Source of the DNA: Steinernema hermaphroditum
Taxonomy: Eukaryota > Nematoda > Chromadorea > Rhabditida > Steinernematidae
DNA: 64,000 bases
Assembly: GCA_030435675.1 (NCBI GenBank)
Contig: CM059621.1
Span: 9,796,001 to 9,860,000 of the forward strand
Direction: 5' to 3'
Part shown: piece after piece, positions 55,109 through 64,000 of the stretch
Position numbering within the stretch: the first letter of the stretch is position 1
How the letters are laid out: every line of letters starts with the position of its first letter
The notes under the pieces: model-generated
The model's input: only the letters and a program-made list of their open reading frames with translations
The model's database searches: none
Told to the model about the DNA's origin: nothing
Program-made: the position numbers and the translations under genes

Positions 55109-55673
55109 ATGGACCCGGGCGAATCCAGCCAAAGCCAGGCGAATAGCTTCGAGCGCTTGTTTTCTTTGGTTGAAAAAGTGGCTGAGAAGGTAGAGACGCT
55201 GGAAGCGAAACAACAGCACATGGTGGTAAAGTTGGGTGAAACGTCTCCAAGAAGTGAACACTGAGATCGGAGAGAATAAAGCTCTGGCTGAAGTGATCGA
55301 AGAAATAAAGGCTCGGAACTTGCTCCTCCGCAAGAGTGATGCGCAGCCAAGTTTTTTTAAGTTTTTCGAGGATCGCCAGGCAGCTCATCCGGAGCAGTCG
55401 TTGTCTCAGTGCGTTAAGGAATCGCTCGACAAGTTCAATGAAATCGAAGCGTCAAAGCCGGCTTCTTCACAAGGCCCATCCCGTAAGCGGCCCTTTCCAG
55501 TGAGCGTTCAGGCTGATTTCCTGCACGAATCTATGTTTGATTGTAGAGGTGCGGTTGGAATGGCTCCCGCACTCCAACCTCATGGAACGCAAGGGATCAC
55601 CAAGTCGCGAGCCTCGCCGCGCAAGTTCGGCTGCTCCAGCAGCAAGCATTCCTTGGTTTCAATGAGACGGTGA
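55109..55673 (+). pseudogene. DIRS/PAT-like gag ORF, frameshifted
   Basis: Starts MDPGESSQSQANSFERLFSL, followed by a heptad-rich coiled coil (VEKVAEKVETLEAKQQ). The frame shifts near 55250 to continue LQEVNTEIGENKALAEVIEE. The second part has PSFFKFFEDRQAAHPEQSLS and a basic end. Position and coiled coil fit a DIRS-type gag. Confidence 0.55.
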
Positions 55674-55697
55674 CAAGCGCCTCCTCACCACTCTAAG

Positions 55698-56785
55698 TTG
55701 TCGGTAGGTTACGTTCGTCTTATAATTATTGGAAAGCTTGCTCCAGAGTGGATTTTGGAGATGGTCCGCGTAGGTTACGCGCTGCCTTTTAAACAAGGTG
55801 TAAAGGTTCCCCAATTTTACAAACCAAATGTTTCAATGAATCAAATTGATCAAAAGGTTGTGGAGTTGGAATTGAGACAGCTTGCTGATTGCAACGCGAT
55901 TTCCTGGGTAAAGAGCAAACCATGGGTGGTCAGCCCTCTAGCGGTTGTTAGGAACAGCTCAAAGCCGCGTTTAATCATGGACTTGTCATGGTTGAACCAA
56001 TTTCTTGGGGTCAAGTCCGTAACTTACGAACGGCTGGAGAGTGTGCTTCCTATGCTCCCCAGGGGAGGGTTTTTGTCCGCGTTCGACATGAAATCGGGCT
56101 GTCACCATGTCGATATTCGTCATCAGGGTAGAGGTTTCCTGGGCGGGGAGAAAATTTTTCGTTTTCAACGTTTTGCCTTTTGGTCTCTCCTCAGCCCCGA
56201 TGTTATTCACAAAAATATTTAGGCCTCTACTCCACAAATGGCGTGAGGCGGGAATTTGTTGCGCGTTGTACCTTGATGATGGGCTCATTTTTTCCCCTTC
56301 TCGTAGGCAGTGTGAAGAATTTGTGTCAGTAGTGAGAGGAGATTTACGCCTCGCAGGCGGAGTAACTGCCGACGAGAAGTGCCAGTGGGAGCCGAAGCTC
56401 ACCTGGCTGGGGCATGATTTAGATCTAGAAAAATTTTCTATTAGCGTCTCGAATAAGCGCTTGCACAGGTTACTGTGTAGAATATCGGATATGCTACAGA
56501 TCCCTGCGCCCAGCAAAAGAGAAAGGATGCAGATGGCAGGCACGTTTGCGTCGTTAAGTTACGTTTTTGGGACGGTGACTTCGCTGAAGTCCCGTAGCAT
56601 CAATGCTGCTCTCCAGGAGTTGGAAGCGTATCCGTTAACTAAACGGCTACCTCTTTCAGTGCAAGAATCTGCAGATTTAAGCTGGTGGCGAACTAACGCC
56701 GCAAAGAGAAACTGCAGACCGCTAGACCTATCTGCGTCTGCTCGCCGTTTAGCGACGGATGCGTCTGCCACGGGGGCAGGGGCTG
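55698..56785 (+). pseudogene. DIRS/PAT-like reverse transcriptase and RNase H start
   Basis: RT landmarks: WVVSPLAVVRNSSKPRLIMD, LSWLNQFLGVK, GGFLSAFDMKSGCHHVDI, then after a frameshift near 56140 FFVFNVLPFGLSSAPMLFTK, the catalytic ALYLDDGLIFS, and thumb PKLTWLGHDLDL. The RNase H opens with ARRLATDASATGAGAG (first catalytic Asp), where element C enters. LPFGLSSAP and YLDDG are typical of DIRS/Ngaro/PAT. Confidence 0.88.
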
Positions 56786-57922
56786 GATTAGGGTAAAAAA
56801 GCGCACACGGGAAAAAAGCGCACACGGGAAAAAAGCGCACACCGTTCATTTCGGATTGCGGATCCCACCACGCCTGTCGTTATGAACGCAACGATGTTTC
56901 CGTGTGACTTCCACGTGGAATTATGCTTTTCATTCATGTTCGATGGTCGATCATGATTTCTAACATTTTCTTTTTCAGGTTACACGGTCGGTGATATGAA
57001 TCGAGCTGTAATTTTGGGCGTGTCGCAAAAGCGAACGCGAAAAGCCCTACACCACAGTGTTATTCATCCCGAGTCCACATTTGAGTTCCGAAAACAACGA
57101 GCAAACTCTGATGGAACGGTAACAATGCGGTGTGCTAGCTGTGACAAGGCAAACCTGAAACGAGCCAAGTATGGAGAAGATCGCAGACAAGCTGCGTTTC
57201 ACAAGATTACCTCAATGGAAGACGGTGCTCTCTGGTTGACTGATCCGGAACAGAATCACAGCTGCACTGACTGCGACGATATCGACAATTCCACTGAGCA
57301 GGTGCTCGCTCGTCAGATATACATGTAGATTTCACTATTCTTTAGCTCTTCGTATGTTTAGGAGGAATGCGCAAGGCCTCCGAGAAGATCCCATTCCAGC
57401 GTCGATAGCGCACCAGAGAAGCCTGACGGTGATATCTAATGTGGCCGCCAGTGCTCAGCAAGACCAGCTAATTAAGATGAAGTTTCCAAACAAAAGGACG
57501 GCTAAGAAGACGTACCAAAACAACGCGTTCTACAATTTTGTGGACGAAGAAAGCGTGCACACACAAGATACTCTTGAGTCGGATTCGGATGCCTCAGTCA
57601 CCACGGAGGAGCTTGCCGATCTTCCGGAGGAAGGAGATTCCGGATATGAATCAGTGTAATCAGCTTGTTGTTATGTTGCTATTGTTGCAGGTTAGCGTCT
57701 CAGGGTAGCGAAAAAATTTACAATAAATACCTCTTTTCTTTTCAAGTTTGCTCTGTCTATATGAGATCTGTACCCCTGTGATCAGCACTAAATAATACGC
57801 ATAATTCCACGTGGAAGTCACACGGAAACATCGTTGCGTTCATAACGACAGGCGTGGTGGGATCCGCAATCCGAAATGAACGGTGTGCGCTTTTTTCCCG
57901 TGTGCGCTTTTTTCCTGTTACC
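56786..57922. mobile_element. Mutator-like element C, 9-bp TSD, terminal subrepeats, own gene
   Basis: 1137 bp between perfect 9-bp duplications CAGGGGCTG (56777-56785 and 57923-57931). Each end has tandem copies of a 17-bp unit GGGAAAAAAGCGCACAC, followed by a long inverted repeat (CGTTCATTTCGGATTGCGGA and onward to about 56935 against 57800). Holds a two-exon gene but no transposase. The RNase H frame resumes in register on the right. Confidence 0.9.
56996..57659 (+). CDS. Element C protein: FLYWCH-like zinc finger with acidic tail
   Basis: Two exons, 56996-57324 and 57362-57659, 208 residues. A TTTTTCAG acceptor precedes the ATG by 18 nt. The N-terminal half has MRCASCDK, a 40-residue spacer and PEQNHSCTDC, i.e. 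C-x2-C then H-x-C, as in FLYWCH/MULE N-terminal zinc domains; a tryptophan (GALWLTD) lies before the last pair. The C-terminal half has a basic patch (KFPNKRTAKKTYQNN), then an acidic tail ending EEGDSGYESV. No DDE domain. It might be a DNA-binding accessory protein or repressor that acts on the element ends; that is inference. Confidence 0.65.
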
Positions 57923-58263
57923 CAGGGGCTGTCCTATGGTGCAGGGATAGCGCTACAGTTAGAACCGCTATAAATTTCGAACCTAAAGATCGGGATGAAT
58001 CAAGTACTTATAGAGAGGTTGCGGCGGTTCTTTTCGCAGTAAAAGCCTTTGCTCAGGAGATTTTGAGTTCGAAAATCTTAGTCCAGGTTGATAACCAAGG
58101 AGCAGTGAGTGTTATTCGCAGAGGTAGCCCTGTTCCAAAGCTTCAACGCCTTGTGGAAGACATTTTTGAATTTGTAGACAGTTTGGGCTCTGAACTGGAA
58201 CCATTCTGGGTTCCCAGGGAACTTAATGTTCTGGCAGATGAAGCCAGCAGGTTACTAGACGAG
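57923..58263 (+). pseudogene. DIRS/PAT-like RNase H, middle part
   Basis: Continues the domain begun at 56785: the acidic helix SSTYREVAAVLFAVKAFA (catalytic Glu), the strand ILVQVDNQGAVSVIRRG (catalytic Asp) and PRELNVLADEASRLLDE (last Asp). The open frame begins upstream only by reading element C sequence. Cut at 58263 by element A. Confidence 0.85.
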
Positions 58264-58415
58264 GGTTCCCGGACATAATGGCCAAAAAAAATGGCCAAAA
58301 AAATAGGCAATCAAAAATGGCCAATTGACAAAATGGCCAAAAAATGGCCAATTGACAAAATGGCCAAAAAAATGGTCAAAGCTGAAAAATGGCCAAAGTC
58401 CCCGAGACGTAGGAG

Positions 58416-58879
58416 ATGGAAGAACACGAAGAGCATGACTTGGGTCTGCGGCTGAGTGATCTAAGTGTCACGTGCGATGAGCTGCACGATGCAAGCGTCC
58501 AGGTCAGTTTTTTCACATACTGTTCTTGCATTTCAAGGCGGAAATGTTTAGGAAGTCAGAGCCGAAAAGCGTCGTCATGATGCAGATGCTGTGGGAAGCT
58601 CTCCTCCACGAAAGATTACAGCATCCGCAGAACGCGTGCGTGCTATTGAGGTGCATGAGTAAGTGTGCTGCGCATGTTCAGTAATCAAAATCAATCGAAC
58701 TTTGCAGATCATCTGAAGATGACGGATACAACTCTGAAATTCCAGCTGACGCGACACAAGAATCGGCAGATGAGTTCAGCAGCGATGAATGGAACGGTTC
58801 GGAGAACGACTTACCCTTGGAAGATGATACGCCTCCATCGCACATTGGCAAAAAAAGTCGAATTTACAGTGTTAAATAA
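58416..58879 (+). CDS. Element A protein: small acidic protein
   Basis: Three exons, 58416-58502, 58552-58658 and 58708-58879, 121 residues. I do not recognise a family. N-terminus MEEHEEHDLGLRLSDLSVTC, a basic middle (EVRAEKRRHDADAVGSSPPR), an acidic stretch ESSEDDGYNSEIPADATQES and a short basic end KKSRIYSVK. Splice sites are canonical. The DDGYNSE segment resembles the DSGYESV end of the element C protein in composition, suggesting related accessory roles. Confidence 0.55.
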
Positions 58880-58894
58880 ATAGGCATAGTTCTA

Positions 58895-58985
58895 AGCCGG
58901 AGCCTAAGTCAAGCCGGGGTTTGCCTAAGCCAAGCCGGGGTTTGTCTAAGCCAAGCCGGGGTTTGCCTAAGCCGGACCCTAAGTC
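58895..58985. repeat. Minisatellite in element A
   Basis: About four copies of a 21-bp unit close to AAGCCAAGCCGGGGTTTGCC just after the small acidic gene. Confidence 0.75.
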
Positions 58986-59412
58986 TACGACGTGTATTTC
59001 GTACACTCGTCGTTTCGCACAATAATTTTTCTTCGACATACATGGCCCAAAAACTAATGAAAAGTGGAGAAGAAGACGAGGAACTAGAGAAAAACACATG
59101 TCGGGGAGATAAAAAAGCTATGTGCTCAGTGGAAATACCATCTCTGGAGGTCAGTAATGGCTTAAACGATCCGTGAGGGACAGATTTACAACATAATTTT
59201 GTGTTTTTTCGAAACTAGTTCGTACGAGAAGAAAAAACGTAAATCGTCTAAACAACAGCAAATGCAACGCGCGGTAATTTCGCTGAGAAAAAGTCGTGGC
59301 GAGAGCCTCAGAAGAATGTTGTTAACTTGACCATAGCACTGACCTGCTGAAAAGCACCATCAGTGCCGTCACCATCGTTTTGGCCATTTTTCAGCTTTGG
59401 CCATTTTGTCCA

Positions 59413-60859
59413 GGGTTCCGGTCAGTTTGAGCGAACGGTCAGTTTGAACGAATAAAAATCGGTCAGTTTGAGCGAATGTTGGCATCGGTTTTAAAATGGC
59501 ATCGGTTTCGAAAATCAGTCGTTTTCGGTATCCACCAAGACAAAATCAGCTCGAACGTGTTCTAAAACGATAACAACGTGATCTCACTAAAGAAGGAAAC
59601 TTCTGCAGGCAGCATGTCGCCTCTCTGTTCGTCTGGGCTAGACAGTTTGCACCGGTGCGAAGAGTCTGGCGGCTTCTTAGCTACCCTTAAGGTGAGGGGT
59701 CATCCCTCAGAGTCAAGTTTCGGATTCAAACAACAAGATGACGAACTTTGGCGATGTTGAATGGAGCTTCAACACCCGCTATGGATGTAATGCTCGTTGT
59801 CACCCCGATTAGCAGCAACGAAGAGGACAACGGATTGGTCTACACAACTTATGTGGAATACTCTTCGCGAATCTCTCAACGCCGTTCCAGGGAACCTGCA
59901 GATCCAGTATGCTCACTTCGACTGTGAAAGCGCTGCTGTTCAGACCTTCCGCGAGTTTTTTCCAGAGGTCAGAGCGAAAATGTGCCTATTCCACATTAAG
60001 CAGTGCATAAACAGGAAGCTACAAGCACTTGGACTCTCTACTACTTATCGTGAAAGTGGAAAGCTCGAGAAGATAGTGCGACAACTCGGAGCTCTCTCTC
60101 TCCTTCCGCAGTACTACGTGACACCAGCCTTTCGACTACTCAGGAGGAATCTGCCCACAGATGACCTAGAAAATGACTGGATGCCGGGAGTCTGCCAGAA
60201 GATCATCGAGCTATTCGACTACTATTCGAACGAATGGATCGACAACCCACTGGGACTCGACTTCGTTAACCTTTACGACATGACAGAAGGACCCCGAACA
60301 ACGAATCATGCTGAAGCCTACCATAGTGCGCAGCGCCATTATTGGCGATCTCCACATATGCCACTGGGAGAATGGCTAGCAACGTTCCAGAATGTACATC
60401 ATGCGGAGGAAACGAGGATCCGAGATGTCCTCTTGCTAAGGATCGAGCCCCGTCCACGTCATCCTACAGCAATTGTAAACGACGAGAAGCTGCAAGAAGC
60501 CCGCAGGCGACTAGAAGACGTACTAGAATCCGGCACAAGCGTTGAAGAATTTTGGGAATTCGTCGAGAAGTATCTTACAAGAGTAGGAGCAGTCATAGGA
60601 TATAATGTCCAAAGGGACCAGGACACCTCAGAAGAATTGCTCACAACGCAATCCTAATATTTATAGTCACCCAATTTTATAGTATGCATTGAATAGATTA
60701 TTACATTTCTAGATTACGCAGAGAAAATTATGCAAGTTCGTGCGAAAACCGACTGATTTTCGAAACCGATGCCATTTTAAAACCGATGCCAACATTCGCT
60801 CAAACTGACCGATTTTTTTTTCGCTCAAACTGACCGTTCGCTCAAACTGACCGGGTGTC
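59413..60859. mobile_element. Mutator-like element B with partial transposase, nested in element A
   Basis: Perfect 9-bp duplication TTTTGTCCA (59404-59412 and 60860-60868). Each end has about three copies of GGTCAGTTTGAGCGAA; the inverted repeats run about 100 bp, through GGCATCGGTTTTAAAATGGC, to the segment CGAAAATCAGTCG. 1447 bp. Confidence 0.9.
59797..60657 (+). pseudogene. MULE transposase, C-terminal part
   Basis: 286 open codons. MULE landmarks: YAHFDCESAAVQTFREFFPE (catalytic Asp), the C-x2-H pair in AKMCLFHIKQCINRKL, and the C-terminal TNHAEAYHSAQRHYW, where the catalytic Glu lies. The segment with the first catalytic Asp is not seen; upstream (59578-59796) the frame is broken. Element B is thus a decayed autonomous-type element. 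Confidence 0.82.
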
Positions 60860-60967
60860 TTTTGTCCATTGGCCATTTTTTTTGGTCATTTTTGATTGCC
60901 CATTTTTTTTGGCCATTTTTTTTGGCCATTTTTTTGGCCATTTTTTTGGCCATTTTGACCGTCTCCC

Positions 60968-61363
60968 CTAGACGAGGACGACTGGGGCGTTAGGGAAGAA
61001 TGGTTTGTGGCGTGCGCCGAGCAATGGGGTTTGCCATCAGTGGATACGTTCGCGAACCACAGGAATAGGAAGTGCGCGCGATATTTTTCCAGATATGCCG
61101 ACATCGGCTCCGAAGGTGTTAATGCCTTCGCGTCATCTTGGATAGATGAGTTTGTTTGCGCAGTCCCGACGCCAAGGATAATCACGGAAGTGGTAGCGTA
61201 CTTGATTAATCAGCGGACTAAGGCGGTTTTAGGCATCAAATCTCTTTTTCCCTTCCGTATGGGACGGGAACACGTGGCGATGGTTTGTAAAGGATGTTAT
61301 CTGGTGCCCTACGGGGTCGATTGTTTTTACTCCGTCAACGTACGATCACTCCGTTTTCAATAG
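60968..61363 (+). pseudogene. DIRS/PAT-like post-RNase H segment
   Basis: Resumes after element A: DDWGVREEWFVACAEQWGLP, VDTFANHRNRKCARYFSRYA, EGVNAFASSWIDEF and AVPTPRIITEVVAYLI, matching the region after RNase H in DIRS/Ngaro elements (VDLFAs-N pattern). Ends at a stop near 61361. Confidence 0.8.
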
Positions 61364-61645
61364 ACCCTACTCACCCTTTCCGTTCTGCTTTCTGCTCATC
61401 GATACCGCGCTTTAGCTTTCTTGCGGTTTGAACTGAATAAAGCGACACCTATTGTTAGTATCTGTGTCGCTTTGGTTATGGATCGGCAGCTGAGGATGGG
61501 CGAAGCGGAAATGTGCTTTTCCGCGGATAGCGCGAAGCGCTCGCAGAGGAAAAGGCGGATTTTAGCGGAGCGATCTAAAGCAGCTGGCGGTCCCGACGTG
61601 ATTGATTGGGTTACGGTCTTTTGGGCCGCAGGTAGCAATGGCGTT
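61364..61645 (+). repeat. DIRS/PAT-like 3' terminal region
   Basis: Contains AATAAAGCGACACCTATTG and a palindromic block (AATGTGCTTTTCCGCGGATA, GCGCGAAGCG) similar to 15790-15940. Probably part of the terminal repeats used by the recombinase. Confidence 0.65.
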
Positions 61646-61659
61646 TGAAAGGGTGGGTT

Positions 61660-62345
61660 TTTCTTCATCTTGATTTGCGCGGTGAATGCGATTCGCGTAC
61701 TGTAGTTTCATCATTTTCTGCCGGTTTTGCTAACTTTTGGGGGTAAAACATCTTGAAAAACATTTGTTTCGACTTACTTCACTTTCTAGAGTTATTTCTA
61801 GTACAGAAAAGGATCTGGCCGAATGAGTTGAGTGAGCGGTCGTTCTCGGCCGTCATTGGTGGTGCAATAATCGCCCGGCTCCCAGAAGGCCTGGAACACC
61901 AGGGAGCCGTAGTTCCACCGTCTTGCCAAGAAGACCGTCACAACCGCCCGACTCCACCCGCGCCGCCAGAGAAGTCGAAGAGCCGCTTTAACTCCGAAGT
62001 CTGCGCCGCCAGCTGAACCGAAGATGCCCCTCCGTTCCGTTCGCTGTTCTCCGCCGCCGCGCCCCTTCCGGAATCAACTCTTCACGACTTCGACGCCCGC
62101 GCATACTGATGGGAACGCTGGATTCTCTTCGGATTCGTCTGCTCCACCGAAACCAGAAGAATATCAGCGGCTACGGTGTGACTTTGTTCTTCTTTGTGCA
62201 TATATGAGACGTCCTGCACGGTGTAAGCCGTTGATTCGGGAAGATAAATCGTAAATCGTAAAATCGAAAAGGATCTTTACCATGATTTTGGCGATTTCGA
62301 GGGTTAGTTTCACATGAAACGCTCCATATTCCTTTTCATCCGATG
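61660..62345. mobile_element. Fragment of the TTAA-flanked element family, inverted
   Basis: Matches the inverse of 19095-19300 (for example GCGAATGCGATTCGCG-type sequence followed by GTAGTTTCATCATTTTCT; and GATTTTGGCGATTTCGAGGG then CGCTCCATATTCCTTTTC). The TIR end is missing. Interrupted by the SINE-like copy at 61817-62266. Confidence 0.7.
61817..62266 (+). mobile_element. SINE-like repeat R, copy 5 (plus orientation, 5'-truncated)
   Basis: Flanked by the 10-bp duplication AAAAGGATCT (61807-61816 and 62267-62276). Starts in the family core (GAGTGAGCGGTCGTTCTCGG) and ends with the tandem tail AAATCGTAAATCGTAAA. 5' truncation plus tail plus duplication is the classic retroposon pattern. Its 3' 230 bp match copy 1 at 16596-16826. 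Confidence 0.8.
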
Positions 62346-62607
62346 TTATTTATTTATTTATTTAAAATTATGCACGATCAATTATAATAGTCTACAATAA
62401 TGATAACAGGGAAACAGATTTAGAGAACGGTGCATAGAGATAGAAAAGATTCCCATTATACACAATAATAAACTAGAATGAACAACCGTCAGTGAGGCTA
62501 TAAGCGATCATCTCGTACTAGGAACCAGGCTAGCAGTCGCCTTCGAAAGATACTCGAAGTTTTCGATTTCACAATGTCTTCTGAGAGGTTATTCCAGATA
62601 GATATGA

Positions 62608-63085
62608 CTAAGTTAGAGAAATAACGACGGAATCAGATACATCGTAAACAGGCGCTTTAGAATCAATGAAGAGAAGATCAAGAATATTATTCCCTCGGGT
62701 GGCTTTATCAACCAGCTGCCAAAAGTTGTTTTTGACGAACCAGGAGGTAAGACCATCGTTTGGGTTAAGAATTGGAGAGATAGAAGATCGCCAGTCTACC
62801 TTAGGAAGGTTGAAATCACCCAAGACACATGTCGGGAAAACAGGTTCATATAGACGCGTGAGTGCATTAGCAACTAAGGAGTTTGTCCTGCGGGAAGCCA
62901 CAGGGGAGCGGTAGACAAGGATAAAACGGCACTGACTGGGTCTGACGAGATCAACGCAAAGAATTTGGACATACTGGGTAACTGAGAAGCTTTCAACAGA
63001 AATTAAGGAAGTGCGGCAACGCTTAGACAAGATTAGAACTCCACCACCTCGCGACAAGTGTCGCGACAAGCGATCGCGTCCGTTA
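62608..63085 (-). pseudogene. CR1-like endonuclease, C-terminal part
   Basis: Endonuclease/exonuclease/phosphatase fold: GGGVLILSKR, the FILVYRSP strand, CVLGDFNLPKVDWR (catalytic Asp and Asn) and DKATRGNNILDLLFIDS. The terminal S-D-H block expected next is replaced by VSDSVVISLT and the deletion junction. Confidence 0.8.
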
Positions 63086-63765
63086 ATGTCACGAATAATA
63101 ACAGAAATGTTTCAGTCGTTTGACAGTTGCAGGCAAATAACTCCTCCCGCGCAAAATCAAATACCTGGAAAAGCGAACGAGACGTCTACAACCAGCAATT
63201 CCGTCTACCAGACACAGAAGGTTCTAGAACACCCGTGAGACGAGACCGCAGGCGGCAGAACGTTCGGATCGTTAGTGTTGTTGTGTGTGCCCGCGCGGAC
63301 CTGTTGTTTTCGGATCGTGTGATCCAAGTTCTGTATTTGTTACCGATTATTGTTGTTGCCGTAGCTGGGGTAAATTGTTGTACCAGCTCGGTTTTGTTGT
63401 ATTCCTGGAGATCCGTCGGATTCCAGTTGTTGTAGTATAGGCAGATCGCGCGTCGCGGATCATTTCCCTGTGTTTTGTCCGACGTTGAAACTTGCGAGTT
63501 TGCGCCAGTTGCTGTTGCGAGGCTACTGTGTTAGCTCGCGTGTATTAGTCGCTGTAGTGGTGATTGCATCACCGTGTGTGGTTGGAAGTCGCGTGCACAA
63601 GGGAATCCCGCGTGGCGACAGTCGCTTACGTACTTTGAGGAAGCAGAGTACGTATTTGGCTGTTTTTGGCGAGCTCTGCGACATAGTGAACTGCGAGTGC
63701 GTGGAATTTAAGGGCGGTCAGAGAGCGAGGCTCTATCCGTTTTCCACAACAAGTCGGAAATACGG
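63086..63765. other. Unidentified insertion within the LINE endonuclease
   Basis: Separates the two endonuclease pieces. GT-rich on the plus strand, with plus-strand open frames of 75-115 codons lacking recognisable motifs. I could not find convincing duplications or inverted ends, so its class is unknown. Confidence 0.4.
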
Positions 63766-64000
63766 TCACTCCGGAAAACATCGAAACATCCGTCAAAAGA
63801 CAAAACAGAGTCAGTGATTCCACAACTAGAGTTGAGCCATGATTCAGAGATGAAAACTAAGTCAAAGTTATTAGACGAGAGAAAGAGGGAGAGCTCGGAA
63901 AGTTTGTTAACAACTGAGCGAGAATTCAATAGAAGTAGCGAGAGTGCGAATCTCCATTAGCAGCGATTGGAGAATAGCTTCTTCTCGTTTGCCCATATTA

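Larger units (their letters stand above)
58264..60967. mobile_element. Mutator-like element A, 9-bp TSD, ATGGCC terminal arrays
   Basis: Perfect duplication CTAGACGAG (58255-58263 and 60968-60976; one more G also matches). The ends are arrays of ATGGCCAAAAAA-type units (58276-58405, and inverted at 60869-60958), preceded by a 20-bp end that matches its partner at 14 positions. Holds a three-exon gene and a minisatellite, and is interrupted by element B. No transposase of its own. Confidence 0.85.
54767..61645 (+). mobile_element. DIRS/PAT-like retrotransposon with nested DNA transposons
   Basis: Plus-strand order: coiled-coil gag-like ORF, RT, RNase H and its downstream segment, then a palindrome-rich 3' end (61435-61640) shared with the recombinase element at 13603-15965. 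No target duplication or LTRs seen. The RNase H region is interrupted twice (56786-57922 and 58264-60967). No tyrosine recombinase frame found in this copy. Outer limits are approximate: the left one by the neighbouring transposon end, the right one by the start of the next repeat. Confidence 0.8.
62346..63930 (-). mobile_element. CR1-like non-LTR retrotransposon remnant (minus orientation)
   Basis: The tail on the minus strand is (TAAA)n-like at 62342-62360. The 3' coding end reads LVISIWNNLSEDIVKSKTSS with FRRRLLAWF (about 62620-62530), typical of the last residues of nematode CR1-like RTs. Directly upstream is the apurinic endonuclease (SRGGGVLILSKRC, CVLGDFNLPKVDW, NILDLLFI), so nearly the whole RT is deleted. 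The N-terminal endonuclease piece (NNFDLVFISESWLN, 63930-63760) is separated by about 680 bp of other sequence. Confidence 0.75.

Noticed and set aside
57883..58278. A free-standing gene starting at the Met near 57883
   Set aside because: The first residues are translated element C end repeats; homology to RNase H starts only after the 57923-57931 duplication.
58276..58405. ATGGCC arrays as a simple microsatellite
   Set aside because: The same array occurs inverted at 60869-60958, and both sit just inside a 9-bp duplication, so they are element ends.
59578..59760. Separate short gene upstream of the MULE transposase part
   Set aside because: No motif; it fills the space where the broken N-terminal transposase would lie, so it was not annotated on its own.

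Overview
The window is eukaryotic and almost certainly from a nematode. Introns are short (about 40-60 bp) and end in TTTCAG-type acceptors. Nearly every conserved gene has such an acceptor just before its ATG, with no upstream exon, which fits spliced-leader trans-splicing. Two same-strand clusters have operon-like spacing of 130-165 bp. One gene encodes a precursor of PDF-2, a nematode neuropeptide. The conserved genes are single-copy housekeeping genes in GC-rich code; the accessory half is a deep stack of mobile elements.

Layout. 1-5000: two mitochondrial acyl-CoA genes on the minus strand, propionyl-CoA carboxylase alpha (3' end outside the window) and HMG-CoA lyase. 5000-12000: ribosomal proteins uL5/RPL11 and uL3/RPL3, then V-ATPase subunit H, all on the plus strand. 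12000-19900: the wreck of a meiotic MutS homologue (MSH4/HIM-14 type), broken by a tyrosine-recombinase element (itself carrying a hAT), by two copies of a SINE-like repeat and by frameshifts; then a TTAA-flanked element holding a mariner-type element. 19990-26040: mitochondrial ribosomal protein L23 behind UDP-glucose:glycoprotein glucosyltransferase (minus strand). 27200-33100: RPL13A, an ELP6-like gene, a fatty-acid-binding protein and its decayed paralogue, CSTF2, an unrecognised Tyr-motif protein, and pdf-2.

33700-64000 is almost wholly mobile DNA: a palindromic GC-rich repeat family, a Ty3/gypsy element (36578-43277), a Tc1/IS630-type transposon (43527-54764) whose transposase is split by a BEL/Pao element with an env-position ORF, a DIRS/PAT-like retrotransposon (about 54770-61640), and a CR1-like LINE remnant. 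Target-site duplications (TSDs) can be read directly for most insertions, so their order can be reconstructed.

The most unusual material is a set of Mutator-like elements with 9-bp TSDs whose ends are small tandem arrays rather than simple inverted repeats. Three sit in or within one another inside the DIRS-like RNase H region. Two of these carry small intron-containing genes (one a FLYWCH-like zinc finger with an acidic tail) instead of a transposase; the third carries a partial MULE transposase. Family names rest on motif recognition by eye; no database search was possible.
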